A stretch of DNA of 64,000 bases from Pseudomonas sp. BMS12 (GCF_001592875.1 NZ_LSOF01000009.1:28637-92636); one strand, 5' to 3'. Shown: positions 7,234 to 16,098, numbered from the stretch's first letter. Numbers and translations: made by a program. Notes: a model not told the origin generated them from the letters alone.

Positions 7234-8787
7234 ATGAGCCACAGCCCACGCGCTTTCCTCCTGCCCTACCTGATCGCCCTTCTGCTGGCACTGGCTGCCC
7301 TCGCCGGCACCTGGTACTGGGTCGGCCGCCCACTGCCGCTGGCCGCAGTCGCCACGCCAACGCACAAGCTGCAATGCGCCTCCTACACACCATTCGGCAA
7401 GGACCAGTCGCCCTTCGACCAGCCGCTGCAGGTGCGCCGCGAACAGGTGGAAATCGACTTCGACCAGTTGGCCAAGCGCTTCGACTGCGTGCGCACCTAT
7501 TCGCAGACCGGCCTTGAAGCGCTGCCCGAACTGGCCCGCAAACATGGCCTGAAGATGCTGGCCGGCGCCTGGGTCAGCAGCAACCCGGTGGATACCGAGC
7601 GGGAAATCGCGGCGCTGGTCGCCAATGCCAAGGCCAACCCGGATGTGATCGAAGCGGTGATCGTCGGCAACGAGGCCCTGCTGCGCAAGGAAGTCACCGG
7701 CGAGCAGTTGGTCAGGCTGATCGAGCGGGTCAAGGCCGAAGTGGCGCAGCCAGTGACCTACGCGGACGTCTGGGAGTTCTGGCTGCAGTATCCGCAGGTG
7801 GCCCCAGCGGTGGATTTCATCACCATCCATCTGCTGCCCTACTGGGAAGACGAGCCCAGTGGCATCGACGCCGCGCTGGACCAGGTCGCCAACGTACGCC
7901 GCAGTTTCGGCAACGCCTACGCGCCCAAGGACATCCTGATCGGCGAGACCGGCTGGCCCAGCGAGGGCCGCCAGCGCGAAACGGCACTGCCGAGCCGGAT
8001 CAACCAGGCGCTGTTCGTGCGTGGTTTCGTCAAGCTTGCCGAGGACAACGGCTGGCGCTACAACCTGATCGAAGCTTTCGACCAACCCTGGAAGCGTGCC
8101 AGCGAGGGAGCCGTCGGTGGCTACTGGGGTCTGTTCGACGCCAATCGCCAGGACAAGGGCATTCTCGCCGGGCCGGTGTCCAACCTGCCGCACTGGCCAC
8201 TGTGGCTGGGCGCCAGCGGCCTGCTGCTATTCGCTGCGCTGGTTCTCGCAGGGCGCCCGACCTCGACTCGCGCCGCCCTGCTGCTGCCCTTCACCGCCGC
8301 CTTCGGCGCCGCCTGCGCCCTGGGCTGGAGCGAGCTGGCCCAGGTCACCAGTCGCTACTGGGGCGAATGGCTGTGGGCCGCCGCTCTGCTCGGTCTCAAT
8401 CTGCTGGTACTGGCGCATGCCGTGCTGGCGCTGGCGACGCCCGATGGCTGGCGCGCCCGCGCCTTCGCCTGGCTGGAAGCTCGGGGCGGCTGGTGGCTGG
8501 CCGCCGCCGGTTTCGCCGGTGCGGTACTGATGCTCGGTCTGGTATTCGACGCCCGTTACCGCAGCTTCCCCAGCCTGGCTCTGCTGCTACCGGCGCTGGT
8601 CTACCTGTGCCGCCCGGCGCGCGGTCCGCGCCGCGAGATCGCCCTGCTCGCCGTCATCATCGGCGCCGGCATCGCTCCGCAGCTGTACCTGGAAGGCCCG
8701 CACAACCTGCAGGCCATCGGCTGGGCGCTGACCAGTGCCCTGCTGGTGGCCGCCCTGTGGCGCAGCCTGCGCAGCCCGCGCGGCTGA
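7234..8787 (+). CDS. GH17-type beta-glucan glucanosyltransferase fused to a membrane domain
   Basis: A 517-residue protein. One N-terminal transmembrane helix (about 10-30) leads into a glycoside hydrolase 17 domain (about 45-300). Both GH17 catalytic Glu residues are visible: Glu147 in VGNEALL (acid/base) and Glu238 in IGETGWPS (nucleophile). The last 200 residues contain about six or seven hydrophobic helices. Proteobacterial GH17 enzymes of this kind transfer or branch beta-1,3-glucan chains in the periplasm, often with cyclic or branched glucan synthesis. No glucan synthase lies next to it here, so its acceptor is unclear. Family and catalytic residues are sure; the exact reaction is inferred. 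Confidence 0.85.
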   Translation: MSHSPRAFLLPYLIALLLALAALAGTWYWVGRPLPLAAVATPTHKLQCASYTPFGKDQSPFDQPLQVRREQVEIDFDQLAKRFDCVRTYSQTGLEALPELARKHGLKMLAGAWVSSNPVDTEREIAALVANAKANPDVIEAVIVGNEALLRKEVTGEQLVRLIERVKAEVAQPVTYADVWEFWLQYPQVAPAVDFITIHLLPYWEDEPSGIDAALDQVANVRRSFGNAYAPKDILIGETGWPSEGRQRETALPSRINQALFVRGFVKLAEDNGWRYNLIEAFDQPWKRASEGAVGGYWGLFDANRQDKGILAGPVSNLPHWPLWLGASGLLLFAALVLAGRPTSTRAALLLPFTAAFGAACALGWSELAQVTSRYWGEWLWAAALLGLNLLVLAHAVLALATPDGWRARAFAWLEARGGWWLAAAGFAGAVLMLGLVFDARYRSFPSLALLLPALVYLCRPARGPRREIALLAVIIGAGIAPQLYLEGPHNLQAIGWALTSALLVAALWRSLRSPRG

Positions 8788-8800
8788 ACGGGCGACAAGA

Positions 8801-8899
8801 ATGCCTGGGCTGCTACTGCTCGCGCTGATGACCCTCGATCTGAGCGCCTGCGTGCCCTACCGAGCCCTGCGCCCGAAGGCTGAACTGTCAGCGCGTTGA
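8801..8899 (+). CDS. Possible 32-residue lipoprotein-like small ORF
   Basis: Thirteen bases after the GH17 gene an ATG opens a 32-residue frame with a hydrophobic core and a lipobox-like LSAC, followed by a short polar tail (VPYRALRPK). The n-region lacks a basic residue and the ribosome-binding site is poor. It resembles a tiny lipoprotein but could be chance. Confidence 0.2.
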   Translation: MPGLLLLALMTLDLSACVPYRALRPKAELSAR

Positions 8900-8914
8900 C
8901 CTCCGGCAGTGAGG

Positions 8915-9277
8915 TCAGCGGTTCTCCCGCACCAGGCGCAGCCCCGCCAGCACCAGGGCGAATACCGCCAGACTGGCGCTGTACAGCACCAGCGCCGGCA
9001 AGCCCAGCAGCAGGGCCAGCACGGCCAGGGCGCGGCCCACCTTGCCGGGAAGGACAAAGGCCAGCGCGGCCACCAGCAGCGAAGCCCAGGCGATCACCCG
9101 GAAATGGATCAGGTAGCCGAGACCGGCGCGCACCTGGCACTCCCAGCGCGCGGCCTGCTCCACGCACAGCCCCACCCACTGCGCATCCTCCATCAGCGCG
9201 AAACGCACGCCATAGCAGGCCGCCAGCCACGACGACAGCAGTAGCAGCAACAGCACAACAGGCACGGGGCGGGACAT
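8915..9277 (-). CDS. Small integral membrane protein, unknown function
   Basis: A 120-residue protein that I cannot assign to a named family. It begins with a signal-anchor (SRPVPVVLLLLLLSSWLAAC), has a short loop with three Cys (AACYG, LCVEQ, WECQV) and then three hydrophobic helices. The open frame continues upstream, but ATG at 9277 is chosen because the protein then starts at a normal signal-anchor; the upstream part is antisense to the start of the next gene. It is divergent from the gene at 9360. Confidence 0.55.
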   Translation of the reverse strand: MSRPVPVVLLLLLLSSWLAACYGVRFALMEDAQWVGLCVEQAARWECQVRAGLGYLIHFRVIAWASLLVAALAFVLPGKVGRALAVLALLLGLPALVLYSASLAVFALVLAGLRLVRENR

Positions 9278-9359
9278 TGGCGTATTCCGTCGGTCGAAAA
9301 AGTCGCCCAGCTTAATCCGCCCGGCATCGGGTGCAAGACCAGCGGGATAGTATTTGCCG

Positions 9360-9920
9360 ATGAACCTTCGCCGCCTGTTGCTCATCTTCGTCACCCTCGG
9401 CCTGCTCGCGCTGGGCTGGGACTGGTTGCGCCAGCCAGAAGAACTGGCCAACCCGCCACCTGGCAGTTACCAGCGCAACGGCTACACCATCACCCCGTTG
9501 CAACCGTTCGAGCTGCAGGCCCGGGTACTTGGCCGTGAAGACTACCGCTTCGATCGGGGCGCCGCGGTGGCGCCTACCGACCTGGCGCTGGGCTGGGGGC
9601 CGATGGCCGAACCGCAGATCCTGGCGCAGATCCGCATCACCCAGGGCAACCGCTGGTATCGCTGGCGCGTCAGCGAGTTCCCCATCCCGCGTCGGGATAT
9701 CGAAACCCACAGCGCCAACATGCATCTGATCCCGGCCACCCCCGAAGTGGCGCGTACCCTGGCCGCCATTACCCCCGGCGAGACCATCAGCCTGAGCGGC
9801 CAACTGGTGCGAGTGGAGGGCAGCGACGGCTTCACCTGGCTCAGCTCGCTGAGCCGCGAGGACACCGGCGATGGCGCCTGCGAGCTGATCTGGGTAGAGA
9901 GCCTTGGCATTCTCGATTGA
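9360..9920 (+). CDS. Membrane-anchored protein of unknown function
   Basis: A 186-residue protein with one N-terminal hydrophobic helix (RRLLLIFVTLGLLALGWDWL) and a predicted beta-rich soluble domain in the periplasm. I do not recognise a named domain. ATG at 9360 is preferred; a TTG two codons upstream is in frame. Cysteine is almost absent (one near the C-terminus). It is followed after 69 bases by the alpha/beta hydrolase and may share its transcript. Confidence 0.65.
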   Translation: MNLRRLLLIFVTLGLLALGWDWLRQPEELANPPPGSYQRNGYTITPLQPFELQARVLGREDYRFDRGAAVAPTDLALGWGPMAEPQILAQIRITQGNRWYRWRVSEFPIPRRDIETHSANMHLIPATPEVARTLAAITPGETISLSGQLVRVEGSDGFTWLSSLSREDTGDGACELIWVESLGILD

Positions 9921-9989
9921 GCCGGCACGCTTGCACTTGTCATGCCGGCAGTATTCACTCCCCCTACCCCACGCCACAGGGATACGGCC

Positions 9990-11291
9990 ATGCTCCGCTC
10001 TCTTCTTCGCCCCGCGCTGTTCGGCGGCCTGCTTTGCTGCGCTGCGCCGGCCCTGGCGGTCGACATCGACGCCGCCAGCTACGGCTTTCCGCTGAGCAAC
10101 CCCTTCGAAGCCACCATCGCCGGCACACCACCAGATTTGCGGCCGCAACTGCCCAGCGATGACGATATCGACCAGGCCGACTACGACCTCAAGCTGCGCC
10201 CCGAGCGCCAGTTCGAGCTGCCGGAGAACTTCTGGCCGGTGACCAAGCTGCGCTATCGCCTGGCCCGCCAGGATGGCAAGGCGCCGCTGATCTTCATCAT
10301 CTCCGGCACCGGCGCCAACTACGCCAGCGGCAAGACCGAAGAGCTCAAGCGTCTGTTCTACAGCGCTGGATACCACGTGGTGCAGCTGTCCTCGCCGACC
10401 AGCTACGACTTCATGAGCGCCGCCTCGCGCACCGCCACGCCAGGCATTTCCAGCGCCGACGCCGAAGACCTGTACCGGGTAATGATGGCCGTGCGCGCCC
10501 AGCATCCGGGGCTCGAGGTCAGCGACTACTACCTCACCGGCTACAGCCTGGGCGGGCTGCATGCCGCCTTCGTCAGTGCACTGGACGAGCAACAGCGCCA
10601 ATTCAACTTCAAGCGCGTGCTGCTGCTCAACCCGCCGGTCAACCTGTACACCTCGGTGACCAACCTGGATCGCCTGGTGCAGACCCGAGTCGCTGGCGTC
10701 GACAACCACACCACCTACTTCGATCTGGTGCTACAGAAGCTGACGCGCTACTTCGAGGAAAACGGCCAGATCGACATGAACGAGGCGATGCTCTACGACT
10801 TCCAGAAGTCGGGGCAGAAGCTCAGCAACGAACAGCTGGCCATGCTGATCGGCACCTCGTTCCGTTTCTCGGTCTCGGACATGGCCTTCACCGCCGACCT
10901 GATCAACCGCCGCGGCCTGATCACCCCGCCGAACTACCCGATCAGCGAAGGCACCAGCCTGACCCCCTTCTTCAAACGTGCCCTGCAGTGCGACTTCGAC
11001 TGCTACATCGTCGACCAACTGGTGCCCTACTGGCGGGCCAAGTACAACGGCGGCAGCCTGCTGCAGCTGATCGACCAGGTCAGCCTGTACAGCCTGGAGC
11101 AATACCTGAAGAGCAGCCACAAGGTGGCGGTGATGCACAACGCCGACGACCTGATCCTCGGCCCCGGCGACATCGGCTTCCTGCGTCGCACCTTCGGTGA
11201 GCGCCTGACCCTGTACCCGCGCGGCGGGCACTGCGGCAACCTCAACTACCGCGTCAACAGCGACGCCATGCTGGAGTTCTTCCGTGGCTAG
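9990..11291 (+). CDS. Secreted alpha/beta hydrolase-fold protein
   Basis: A 433-residue protein with a clear signal peptide (LRSLLRPALFGGLLCCAAPALA). The hydrolase core is supported by IFIISGTGANYASGK (oxyanion-loop region) and TGYSLGG, a GxSxG nucleophile elbow. A late AVMHNADDLILG and GGHCGN can supply the acid and His. It is probably a periplasmic or outer-membrane-associated esterase or lipase; the substrate is unknown. The upstream in-frame start at 9942 is rejected because it lacks a signal peptide. Its last eight bases overlap the GTG start of the MlaA-like gene, so the two are translationally coupled. Confidence 0.75.
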   Translation: MLRSLLRPALFGGLLCCAAPALAVDIDAASYGFPLSNPFEATIAGTPPDLRPQLPSDDDIDQADYDLKLRPERQFELPENFWPVTKLRYRLARQDGKAPLIFIISGTGANYASGKTEELKRLFYSAGYHVVQLSSPTSYDFMSAASRTATPGISSADAEDLYRVMMAVRAQHPGLEVSDYYLTGYSLGGLHAAFVSALDEQQRQFNFKRVLLLNPPVNLYTSVTNLDRLVQTRVAGVDNHTTYFDLVLQKLTRYFEENGQIDMNEAMLYDFQKSGQKLSNEQLAMLIGTSFRFSVSDMAFTADLINRRGLITPPNYPISEGTSLTPFFKRALQCDFDCYIVDQLVPYWRAKYNGGSLLQLIDQVSLYSLEQYLKSSHKVAVMHNADDLILGPGDIGFLRRTFGERLTLYPRGGHCGNLNYRVNSDAMLEFFRG

Positions 11292-12054
11292 AAAATGGAT
11301 TCTCTTGCTCGCTCTTTCGCTCAGCACCGGCCTGGCCCAAGCCGAGACGACGGCCGATGACGACGGTTTCACCCGGCCGCTGGATCAACTGCAGTTCAAC
11401 CCGCATCTGGACCAGCGCGAGTTCGAGCGCTCGACCCTCGACGCCCTGCAGGTCTACGACCCCTGGGAATCGTGGAACCGGGGGGTCTACCACTTCAACT
11501 ATCGCTTCGACGAGTGGGTGTTCCTGCCCGTGGTGCGCGGTTATCGCTACGTCACGCCGGGCTTCGTGCGTAGCGGCGTGAGCAACTTCTTCAGCAACCT
11601 GGGCGATGTGCCCAACCTGCTCAACAGCCTGCTGCAGTTCAAGGGCAAGCGCTCGCTGCAGACCACCGGCCGCCTGCTGGTCAACACCACCATCGGCATC
11701 GCCGGGCTGTGGGACCCGGCCACACGCATGGGCCTGCCCAAGCAGCGCGAGGATTTCGGTCAGACCCTGGGCTTCTACGGCGTACCGGACGGTCCCTATG
11801 TGGTGCTGCCGCTGCTCGGCCCCTCCAACCTGCGCGACACCGGGGGCCTGGTCTTCGACTTCGCTGCGGAAAGCCAGATCAACTACCTGAACGTCGCCGA
11901 GACCAGCAGCGACCATCCGGAGATCATCGCCCTGCGTGCGGTGGATACTCGCCATACCACCAACTTCCGCTACGGTCAGACCAACAGCCCCTTCGAGTAT
12001 GAAAAGGTGCGCTACGTATACCGCGAGGCGCGCAAGCTGCAGGTCGCCGAGTAA
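11284..12054 (+). CDS. MlaA/VacJ-family protein lacking a lipobox Cys
   Basis: A 256-residue protein of the MlaA (VacJ) family: YDPWESWNRGVYHFNY, then NFFSNLGDVPNLLNSLLQFK and the conserved GLWDPATRMGLP and REDFGQTLGFYGV blocks. MlaA is the outer-membrane part of the Mla system that removes phospholipids from the outer leaflet. Classical MlaA is a lipoprotein, but this one has a signal peptide ending AQA and no Cys at all, so it should be cut by signal peptidase I. It is probably a paralogue of the canonical gene. It starts with GTG inside the end of the hydrolase gene. Confidence 0.85.
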   Translation: MARKWILLLALSLSTGLAQAETTADDDGFTRPLDQLQFNPHLDQREFERSTLDALQVYDPWESWNRGVYHFNYRFDEWVFLPVVRGYRYVTPGFVRSGVSNFFSNLGDVPNLLNSLLQFKGKRSLQTTGRLLVNTTIGIAGLWDPATRMGLPKQREDFGQTLGFYGVPDGPYVVLPLLGPSNLRDTGGLVFDFAAESQINYLNVAETSSDHPEIIALRAVDTRHTTNFRYGQTNSPFEYEKVRYVYREARKLQVAE

Positions 12055-12118
12055 TCGATAAAATCGATAGTTAACCCGTAAAACTCGCAACCATCAATCC
12101 AATCAACAGGATTAGCAT

Positions 12119-12145
12119 GGGCACATTCCACCTCAGGAGGTGCCC
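12119..12145 (+). promoter_or_regulatory. Hairpin covering the pirin ribosome-binding site
   Basis: GGGCAC at 12119-12124 pairs with GTGCCC at 12140-12145, immediately before the ATG, and ACCTC (12130-12134) can alternatively pair with GAGGT (12137-12141). Either pairing hides the AGGAGG Shine-Dalgarno, suggesting translational control. The effect is inferred from base pairing only. Confidence 0.35.
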
Positions 12146-12994
12146 ATGACCCCGTTCCGCAAAGTCCTTGCCCAGCACATCGGCCAACCCACATCCGACG
12201 GCGCCGGTGTGCGCCTGACTCGCGTCATTGGCGGCGCCGGCATCGAACGCTTCGATCCATTCCTGATGCTCGACGAGTTTTCCTCGGACAACCCGGACGA
12301 CTACATCGCCGGTTTTCCGCCACACCCGCATCGCGGCTTCGAAACCATCACCTACATGCTCGAAGGCCGCATGCGCCACGAAGACCATCTGGGCAACGTC
12401 GGCCTGCTGGAGAGCGGCGGCGTGCAATGGATGACCGCCGCGCGCGGCATCATTCACAGCGAGATGCCCGAGCAGGAACAAGGTGTGATGCGTGGTTTCC
12501 AGCTCTGGCTCAACCTACCGGCCAAGGACAAGCTCGGTGACGCCGGCTACCGCGACTATGCCCCTGGTGAAATACCGCGCATCACCACCGCCTCAGGAGT
12601 GGCAGTCACGGTGATTGCCGGACGGTTCGACGACGGCCAGATCCAGCAGGACGGCGCCGTGCAGCGCCCGCACACCGCGCCGCAGCTGTTCGACCTGCAG
12701 CTGCCGGCCGGCGCGCGGGTCACGCCGCGCCTGGCGGACGGTCAGCGGGTGCTGCTGTACGTCTACGAAGGCGAGCTGGCGGTCAACGGCCACACGGTCG
12801 GCAGCAGCCGCCTGGCGCGGTTGTCCGAAGAGGGCGCCATCGAGATGAGCAGCGGCGCCGGCGCACGGGTGCTGCTGATCGCCGGCACGCCATTGAACGA
12901 ACCCATCGTGCAGTACGGACCCTTCGTGATGAACAGTCGCGAAGAGATCGAACAGGCCCTGCGCGACCTGCGCGACGATCGCCTGACAGCCTGA
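12146..12994 (+). CDS. Pirin family protein
   Basis: A 282-residue bicupin of the pirin family. The N-terminal cupin holds the metal-binding motif FPPHPHRGFETITYMLEG with further His and Glu residues downstream (GIIHSEMPE), and the C-terminal pirin domain ends with NEPIVQYGPFVMN. Bacterial pirins include quercetinases and redox-sensing regulators; which applies here cannot be decided. ATG at 12146 is chosen for the AGGAGG five bases upstream. It converges with the patatin gene, only four bases apart. Confidence 0.9.
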   Translation: MTPFRKVLAQHIGQPTSDGAGVRLTRVIGGAGIERFDPFLMLDEFSSDNPDDYIAGFPPHPHRGFETITYMLEGRMRHEDHLGNVGLLESGGVQWMTAARGIIHSEMPEQEQGVMRGFQLWLNLPAKDKLGDAGYRDYAPGEIPRITTASGVAVTVIAGRFDDGQIQQDGAVQRPHTAPQLFDLQLPAGARVTPRLADGQRVLLYVYEGELAVNGHTVGSSRLARLSEEGAIEMSSGAGARVLLIAGTPLNEPIVQYGPFVMNSREEIEQALRDLRDDRLTA

Positions 12995-12998
12995 AGCC

Positions 12999-14210
12999 TC
13001 AGCGGTTCGAAGGCTCGAATGCCGGGCTCACGTCAGCCTCGACCGGCGTCGCGCCGAGGAAGCGCAGCAGGGCCTCCTTCTGCGCCATGGCGTCCTGGTA
13101 ACCCAGCTCGATCAGCTCGTTGCAGTAGCCGGGCTCGAACAACAGGTAGCTGAGCACCCCGGCGCCGCTCGCGCGGGTAGCGCCCGGGCCACGCAGGAAG
13201 AAGCGCATGGCCTTGGGCAATTCGTGACGATGGCGCGCGGCGATCTGGTCCAGCGGCTGGCTCGGCGCGATCACCAGCACATCCACCGGTTTCAGACCCA
13301 GCCCGTGCGGATGCAGGCCCGAGGGCACCAGGCGACTCATGTGATTGAGCCGTTCCAGCAACTCGATATCACTTTCCAGGCTATCGATGAAGGTGCTGTT
13401 GAGCATGTGTCCGCTGATCTGCGCCAGGCTCGGCGGCAGGCCGTTGCGCGGCCGCACCACCTCCTGGCTGGCACCTCGTCCCAAGGGGTTGCCGCTCACC
13501 CCCACCACCAGCACGCGACTGGCGCCCAGGTGCAGAGCCGGGCTGATCGGTGCCGGCTGGCGTACGGCGCCATCGCCGAAATACTCGCGGTTGATCTTGA
13601 CCGGCGGGAAGACCAGCGGAATCGAAGCGCTGGCCAGCAGATGATCGAGATCCAGGCGGGTCGGCACGCCGACACGGCGATGGCGGAACCAGGGATCGAT
13701 GGTCGCGCGTCCCTGGTAGAAGGTCACCGCCTGACCGCTCTCGTAACCGAAAGCGGTCACCGCTACCGCACGCAGCTGACGAGCCCGCACCGCAGCGGCG
13801 ATACCCGAAAAATCCAGTTCGCGCGCCAGCAGCTTGCCGAGCGGCGAGCTGTCGAGCAGCGCCACCGGCTGATCCCTGCCGATACCCAGCAGACTGTGGC
13901 CGAGGAAGCGACTGGCCTGGCGCAGCACACCGGGCCAGTCGCTGCGGTACACGTCGCTACAGTGGAAGCCCTGCCAGACCTGGGTCAGACGCTGCACCGC
14001 ACTGGCAAAATGCAGGGCCCCGCAGGCCAGGCCGACAGCGTTTATGGCGCCGGCCGAGGTGCCGACGATGACGGGAAACGGGTTGTCTGCCGATTCGCCG
14101 AGCAGATCGGCGATCGCCGCCAGCACCCCCACCTGGTAAGCCGCACGAGCTCCGCCGCCGGAGAGAATCAGCCCGGTCATGGGCCTGGCGGCGTCTGCGG
14201 CTGGAGTCAT
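12999..14210 (-). CDS. Patatin-like phospholipase family protein
   Basis: A 403-residue protein with the patatin Ser-Asp dyad. The oxyanion motif GGGARAAY is at about 18-25, the nucleophile Ser52 in GTSAG, and Asp213 in FGDGA. The family hydrolyses acyl esters of phospholipids. No signal peptide is visible, so it should act in the cytosol or at the inner membrane. ATG at 14210 is preferred to a GTG two codons earlier because AAGGA then has normal spacing. It follows the acyltransferase gene on the same strand (39 bases), and both act on membrane lipids. Confidence 0.88.
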   Translation of the reverse strand: MTPAADAARPMTGLILSGGGARAAYQVGVLAAIADLLGESADNPFPVIVGTSAGAINAVGLACGALHFASAVQRLTQVWQGFHCSDVYRSDWPGVLRQASRFLGHSLLGIGRDQPVALLDSSPLGKLLARELDFSGIAAAVRARQLRAVAVTAFGYESGQAVTFYQGRATIDPWFRHRRVGVPTRLDLDHLLASASIPLVFPPVKINREYFGDGAVRQPAPISPALHLGASRVLVVGVSGNPLGRGASQEVVRPRNGLPPSLAQISGHMLNSTFIDSLESDIELLERLNHMSRLVPSGLHPHGLGLKPVDVLVIAPSQPLDQIAARHRHELPKAMRFFLRGPGATRASGAGVLSYLLFEPGYCNELIELGYQDAMAQKEALLRFLGATPVEADVSPAFEPSNR

Positions 14211-14249
14211 GGGCACATTTCCTTGAGCTTTCTGGCGAGTATAGGCGTG

Positions 14250-15176
14250 CTACTTGCGGTATAGCTTCGGCTCACCTGCCGGGCGCGTCTTGAAGCGGCG
14301 ATGGGCCCACAGGTATTGCTCGGGGCACTGGCTGACGGCCTGCTCGATCCATTGATTGATGCGCAGGCAATCGGCCTCCTCGCTCTCGCCGGGGAAGCCC
14401 TCCAGCGCCGGGTGGATCACCAGCCGGTAGCCCGAACCATCGGCCAGGCGCTGCTGGGTGAACGGCACCACGCGCGCCTTGCCCAGGCGGGCAAACTTGG
14501 TAGTCGCGGTAACAGTGGCGGCCTGGATGCCGAACAGCGGCACGAAGATGCTCTGCTTGGGACCGTAGTCCTGGTCCGGGGCATACCAGATGGCCCTTCC
14601 TGCGCGCAGCACCTTGAGCATGGCGCGGATGTCGTCACGCTCGATGGCCGTGGCATCCAGATTGTGTCGCTCGCGGCCACGACGCTGAACAAAGTCGAAC
14701 AGCGGGTTCTTGTGCTCGCGGTACATGCCATCAATGGTCTGCACCTGGCCGAGCAGCGCGGCGCCGAGCTCCAGAGTGGTGAAGTGCAGGGCCATGAGGA
14801 TTACCCCCTGCCCATGCGCCTGGATCTGTTGCAGATGCTCCAGCCCTTCGATCCGCCCCAGGCCAGCCAGACGCGGCTTGGCCCACCACCAGCCCATGGC
14901 CGTTTCGAAGAAGGCGATGCCGGTCGAGGCGAAGTTTTCCTTGAGCAGCTTCTCCCGCTCGGCAGCCGACAGCTGCGGGAAGCACAACTGCAGGTTGCGC
15001 GCGGCAATCCGCCGCCGCGACCCGGCCACCCGGTACATCAAAGCCCCCAGGCTGCGCCCCAGCACCAGCAGCACCGGGTAAGGCAGCTGTACCACCAGCC
15101 ACAGCAACCCCAGGCCCAGCCACAGGGGCCAGAAACGCGGATGAAGAAAATAGGCGCGAAATTGCGGACGATCCAT
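14250..15176 (-). CDS. LpxL/HtrB-family lipid A acyltransferase
   Basis: A 308-residue member of the lysophospholipid/late lipid A acyltransferase family. One transmembrane helix near residues 15-40 anchors it to the inner membrane. The HX4(D/E) catalytic motif is HFTTLE (His131, Glu136), and the region MYREHKNPLFDFVQRRGR and WYAPDQDYG match LpxL/HtrB. It should add a secondary acyl chain to lipid A. Pseudomonas often carries two such enzymes; this one sits just before minCDE, as htrB1 does in P. aeruginosa as I recall. The start at 15176 gives the usual family length. Confidence 0.88.
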   Translation of the reverse strand: MDRPQFRAYFLHPRFWPLWLGLGLLWLVVQLPYPVLLVLGRSLGALMYRVAGSRRRIAARNLQLCFPQLSAAEREKLLKENFASTGIAFFETAMGWWWAKPRLAGLGRIEGLEHLQQIQAHGQGVILMALHFTTLELGAALLGQVQTIDGMYREHKNPLFDFVQRRGRERHNLDATAIERDDIRAMLKVLRAGRAIWYAPDQDYGPKQSIFVPLFGIQAATVTATTKFARLGKARVVPFTQQRLADGSGYRLVIHPALEGFPGESEEADCLRINQWIEQAVSQCPEQYLWAHRRFKTRPAGEPKLYRK

Positions 15177-15287
15177 GAATGATTCCGGGCAAGCAATAAA
15201 GCCCGGCATTCTACAGAACTCCTCTCAGCTTGCGGCGCTGCCCCCTTCTCGCTATAAGTCGTGCCCATTCAATGCAGTGGGCAGACC

Positions 15288-16019
15288 ATGAGCCAAGCCG
15301 ACCTCCTCGACCAAGATCCCGTGTTCCAGCTCAAGGGCAGCATGCTCGCCATCACCGTGCTGGAACTGGCGCACAACGACCTGGAGCGGCTGGACCGGCA
15401 ACTGGCCGAAAAAGTCGCCCAGGCGCCGAATTTCTTCCAGAACATCCCCCTGGTGCTGGCCCTGGACAAACTGCCGGAAGGCGAAGGCGAGCTCGACCTG
15501 AGCAAGCTGATGGAAGTCTGCCGCGAGCACGGCCTGCGCACCCTGGCCATTCGTGCCAGCCGCGAGGAAGACATCGCTGCTGCCGAAGCACTGGACATTC
15601 CGGTGCTGCCGCCCTCCGGCGCAAGAGAGAAACTGGTCGAGCCGGTGGAAGCGCGCAAGAAGCCGGAAAAACCTGCCGAGCCGACGGCCAAACCGACCAA
15701 GATCATCACCAGCCCGGTACGCGGTGGCCAGCAGATCTACGCCCAGGGCGGCGACCTGGTGGTCATGGCACCGGTCAGTGCTGGGGCGGAACTTCTCGCC
15801 GATGGCAATATCCATGTGTACGGCCCCCTGCGCGGCCGTGCCCTGGCCGGCGTCAAAGGCGATGCCAAGGCACGGATTTTCTGCCAACAAATGGGCGCCG
15901 AAATGCTGTCGGTGGCCGGTCAGTACAAGACCGCCGAAGACCTGCGCCGCGATCCGCTCTGGGGGCAATCGGTGCTGGTCAGCCTGTCGGGTGACGTGTT
16001 GAACATCACCCGCCTTTAA
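15288..16019 (+). CDS. minC: Septum site-determining protein MinC
   Basis: A 243-residue cell-division inhibitor. The N-terminal domain (1-105) blocks FtsZ polymerisation; a Pro/Lys-rich linker (about 115-135) follows; the C-terminal beta-helix (about 140-243) contains [15 protein letters not shown] and the [10 protein letters not shown] segment, which binds MinD. With MinD and MinE it restricts septation to mid-cell. ATG at 15288 is preferred to an upstream GTG because it matches the usual MinC start. First gene of minCDE; the 101-base gap to minD contains a terminator-like hairpin. Confidence 0.95.
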   Translation: MSQADLLDQDPVFQLKGSMLAITVLELAHNDLERLDRQLAEKVAQAPNFFQNIPLVLALDKLPEGEGELDLSKLMEVCREHGLRTLAIRASREEDIAAAEALDIPVLPPSGAREKLVEPVEARKKPEKPAEPTAKPTKIITSPVRGGQQIYAQGGDLVVMAPVSAGAELLADGNIHVYGPLRGRALAGVKGDAKARIFCQQMGAEMLSVAGQYKTAEDLRRDPLWGQSVLVSLSGDVLNITRL

Positions 16020-16056
16020 CGGATACTGCGGCCAATTTTCAGGGACCAAAAAGGGC

Positions 16057-16098
16057 ATCAGGAAGCCAGTCTTATCGGCTCTTGATTGCCTGATTTTT
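16057..16098 (+). promoter_or_regulatory. Terminator-like hairpin between minC and minD
   Basis: ATCAGG (16057-16062) pairs with CCTGAT (16089-16094), with inner AGCC/GGCT pairing and a T run (16094-16098) directly after. An eight-base bulge weakens it. It could attenuate transcription from minC into minD or shape the minD leader. Confidence 0.35.
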
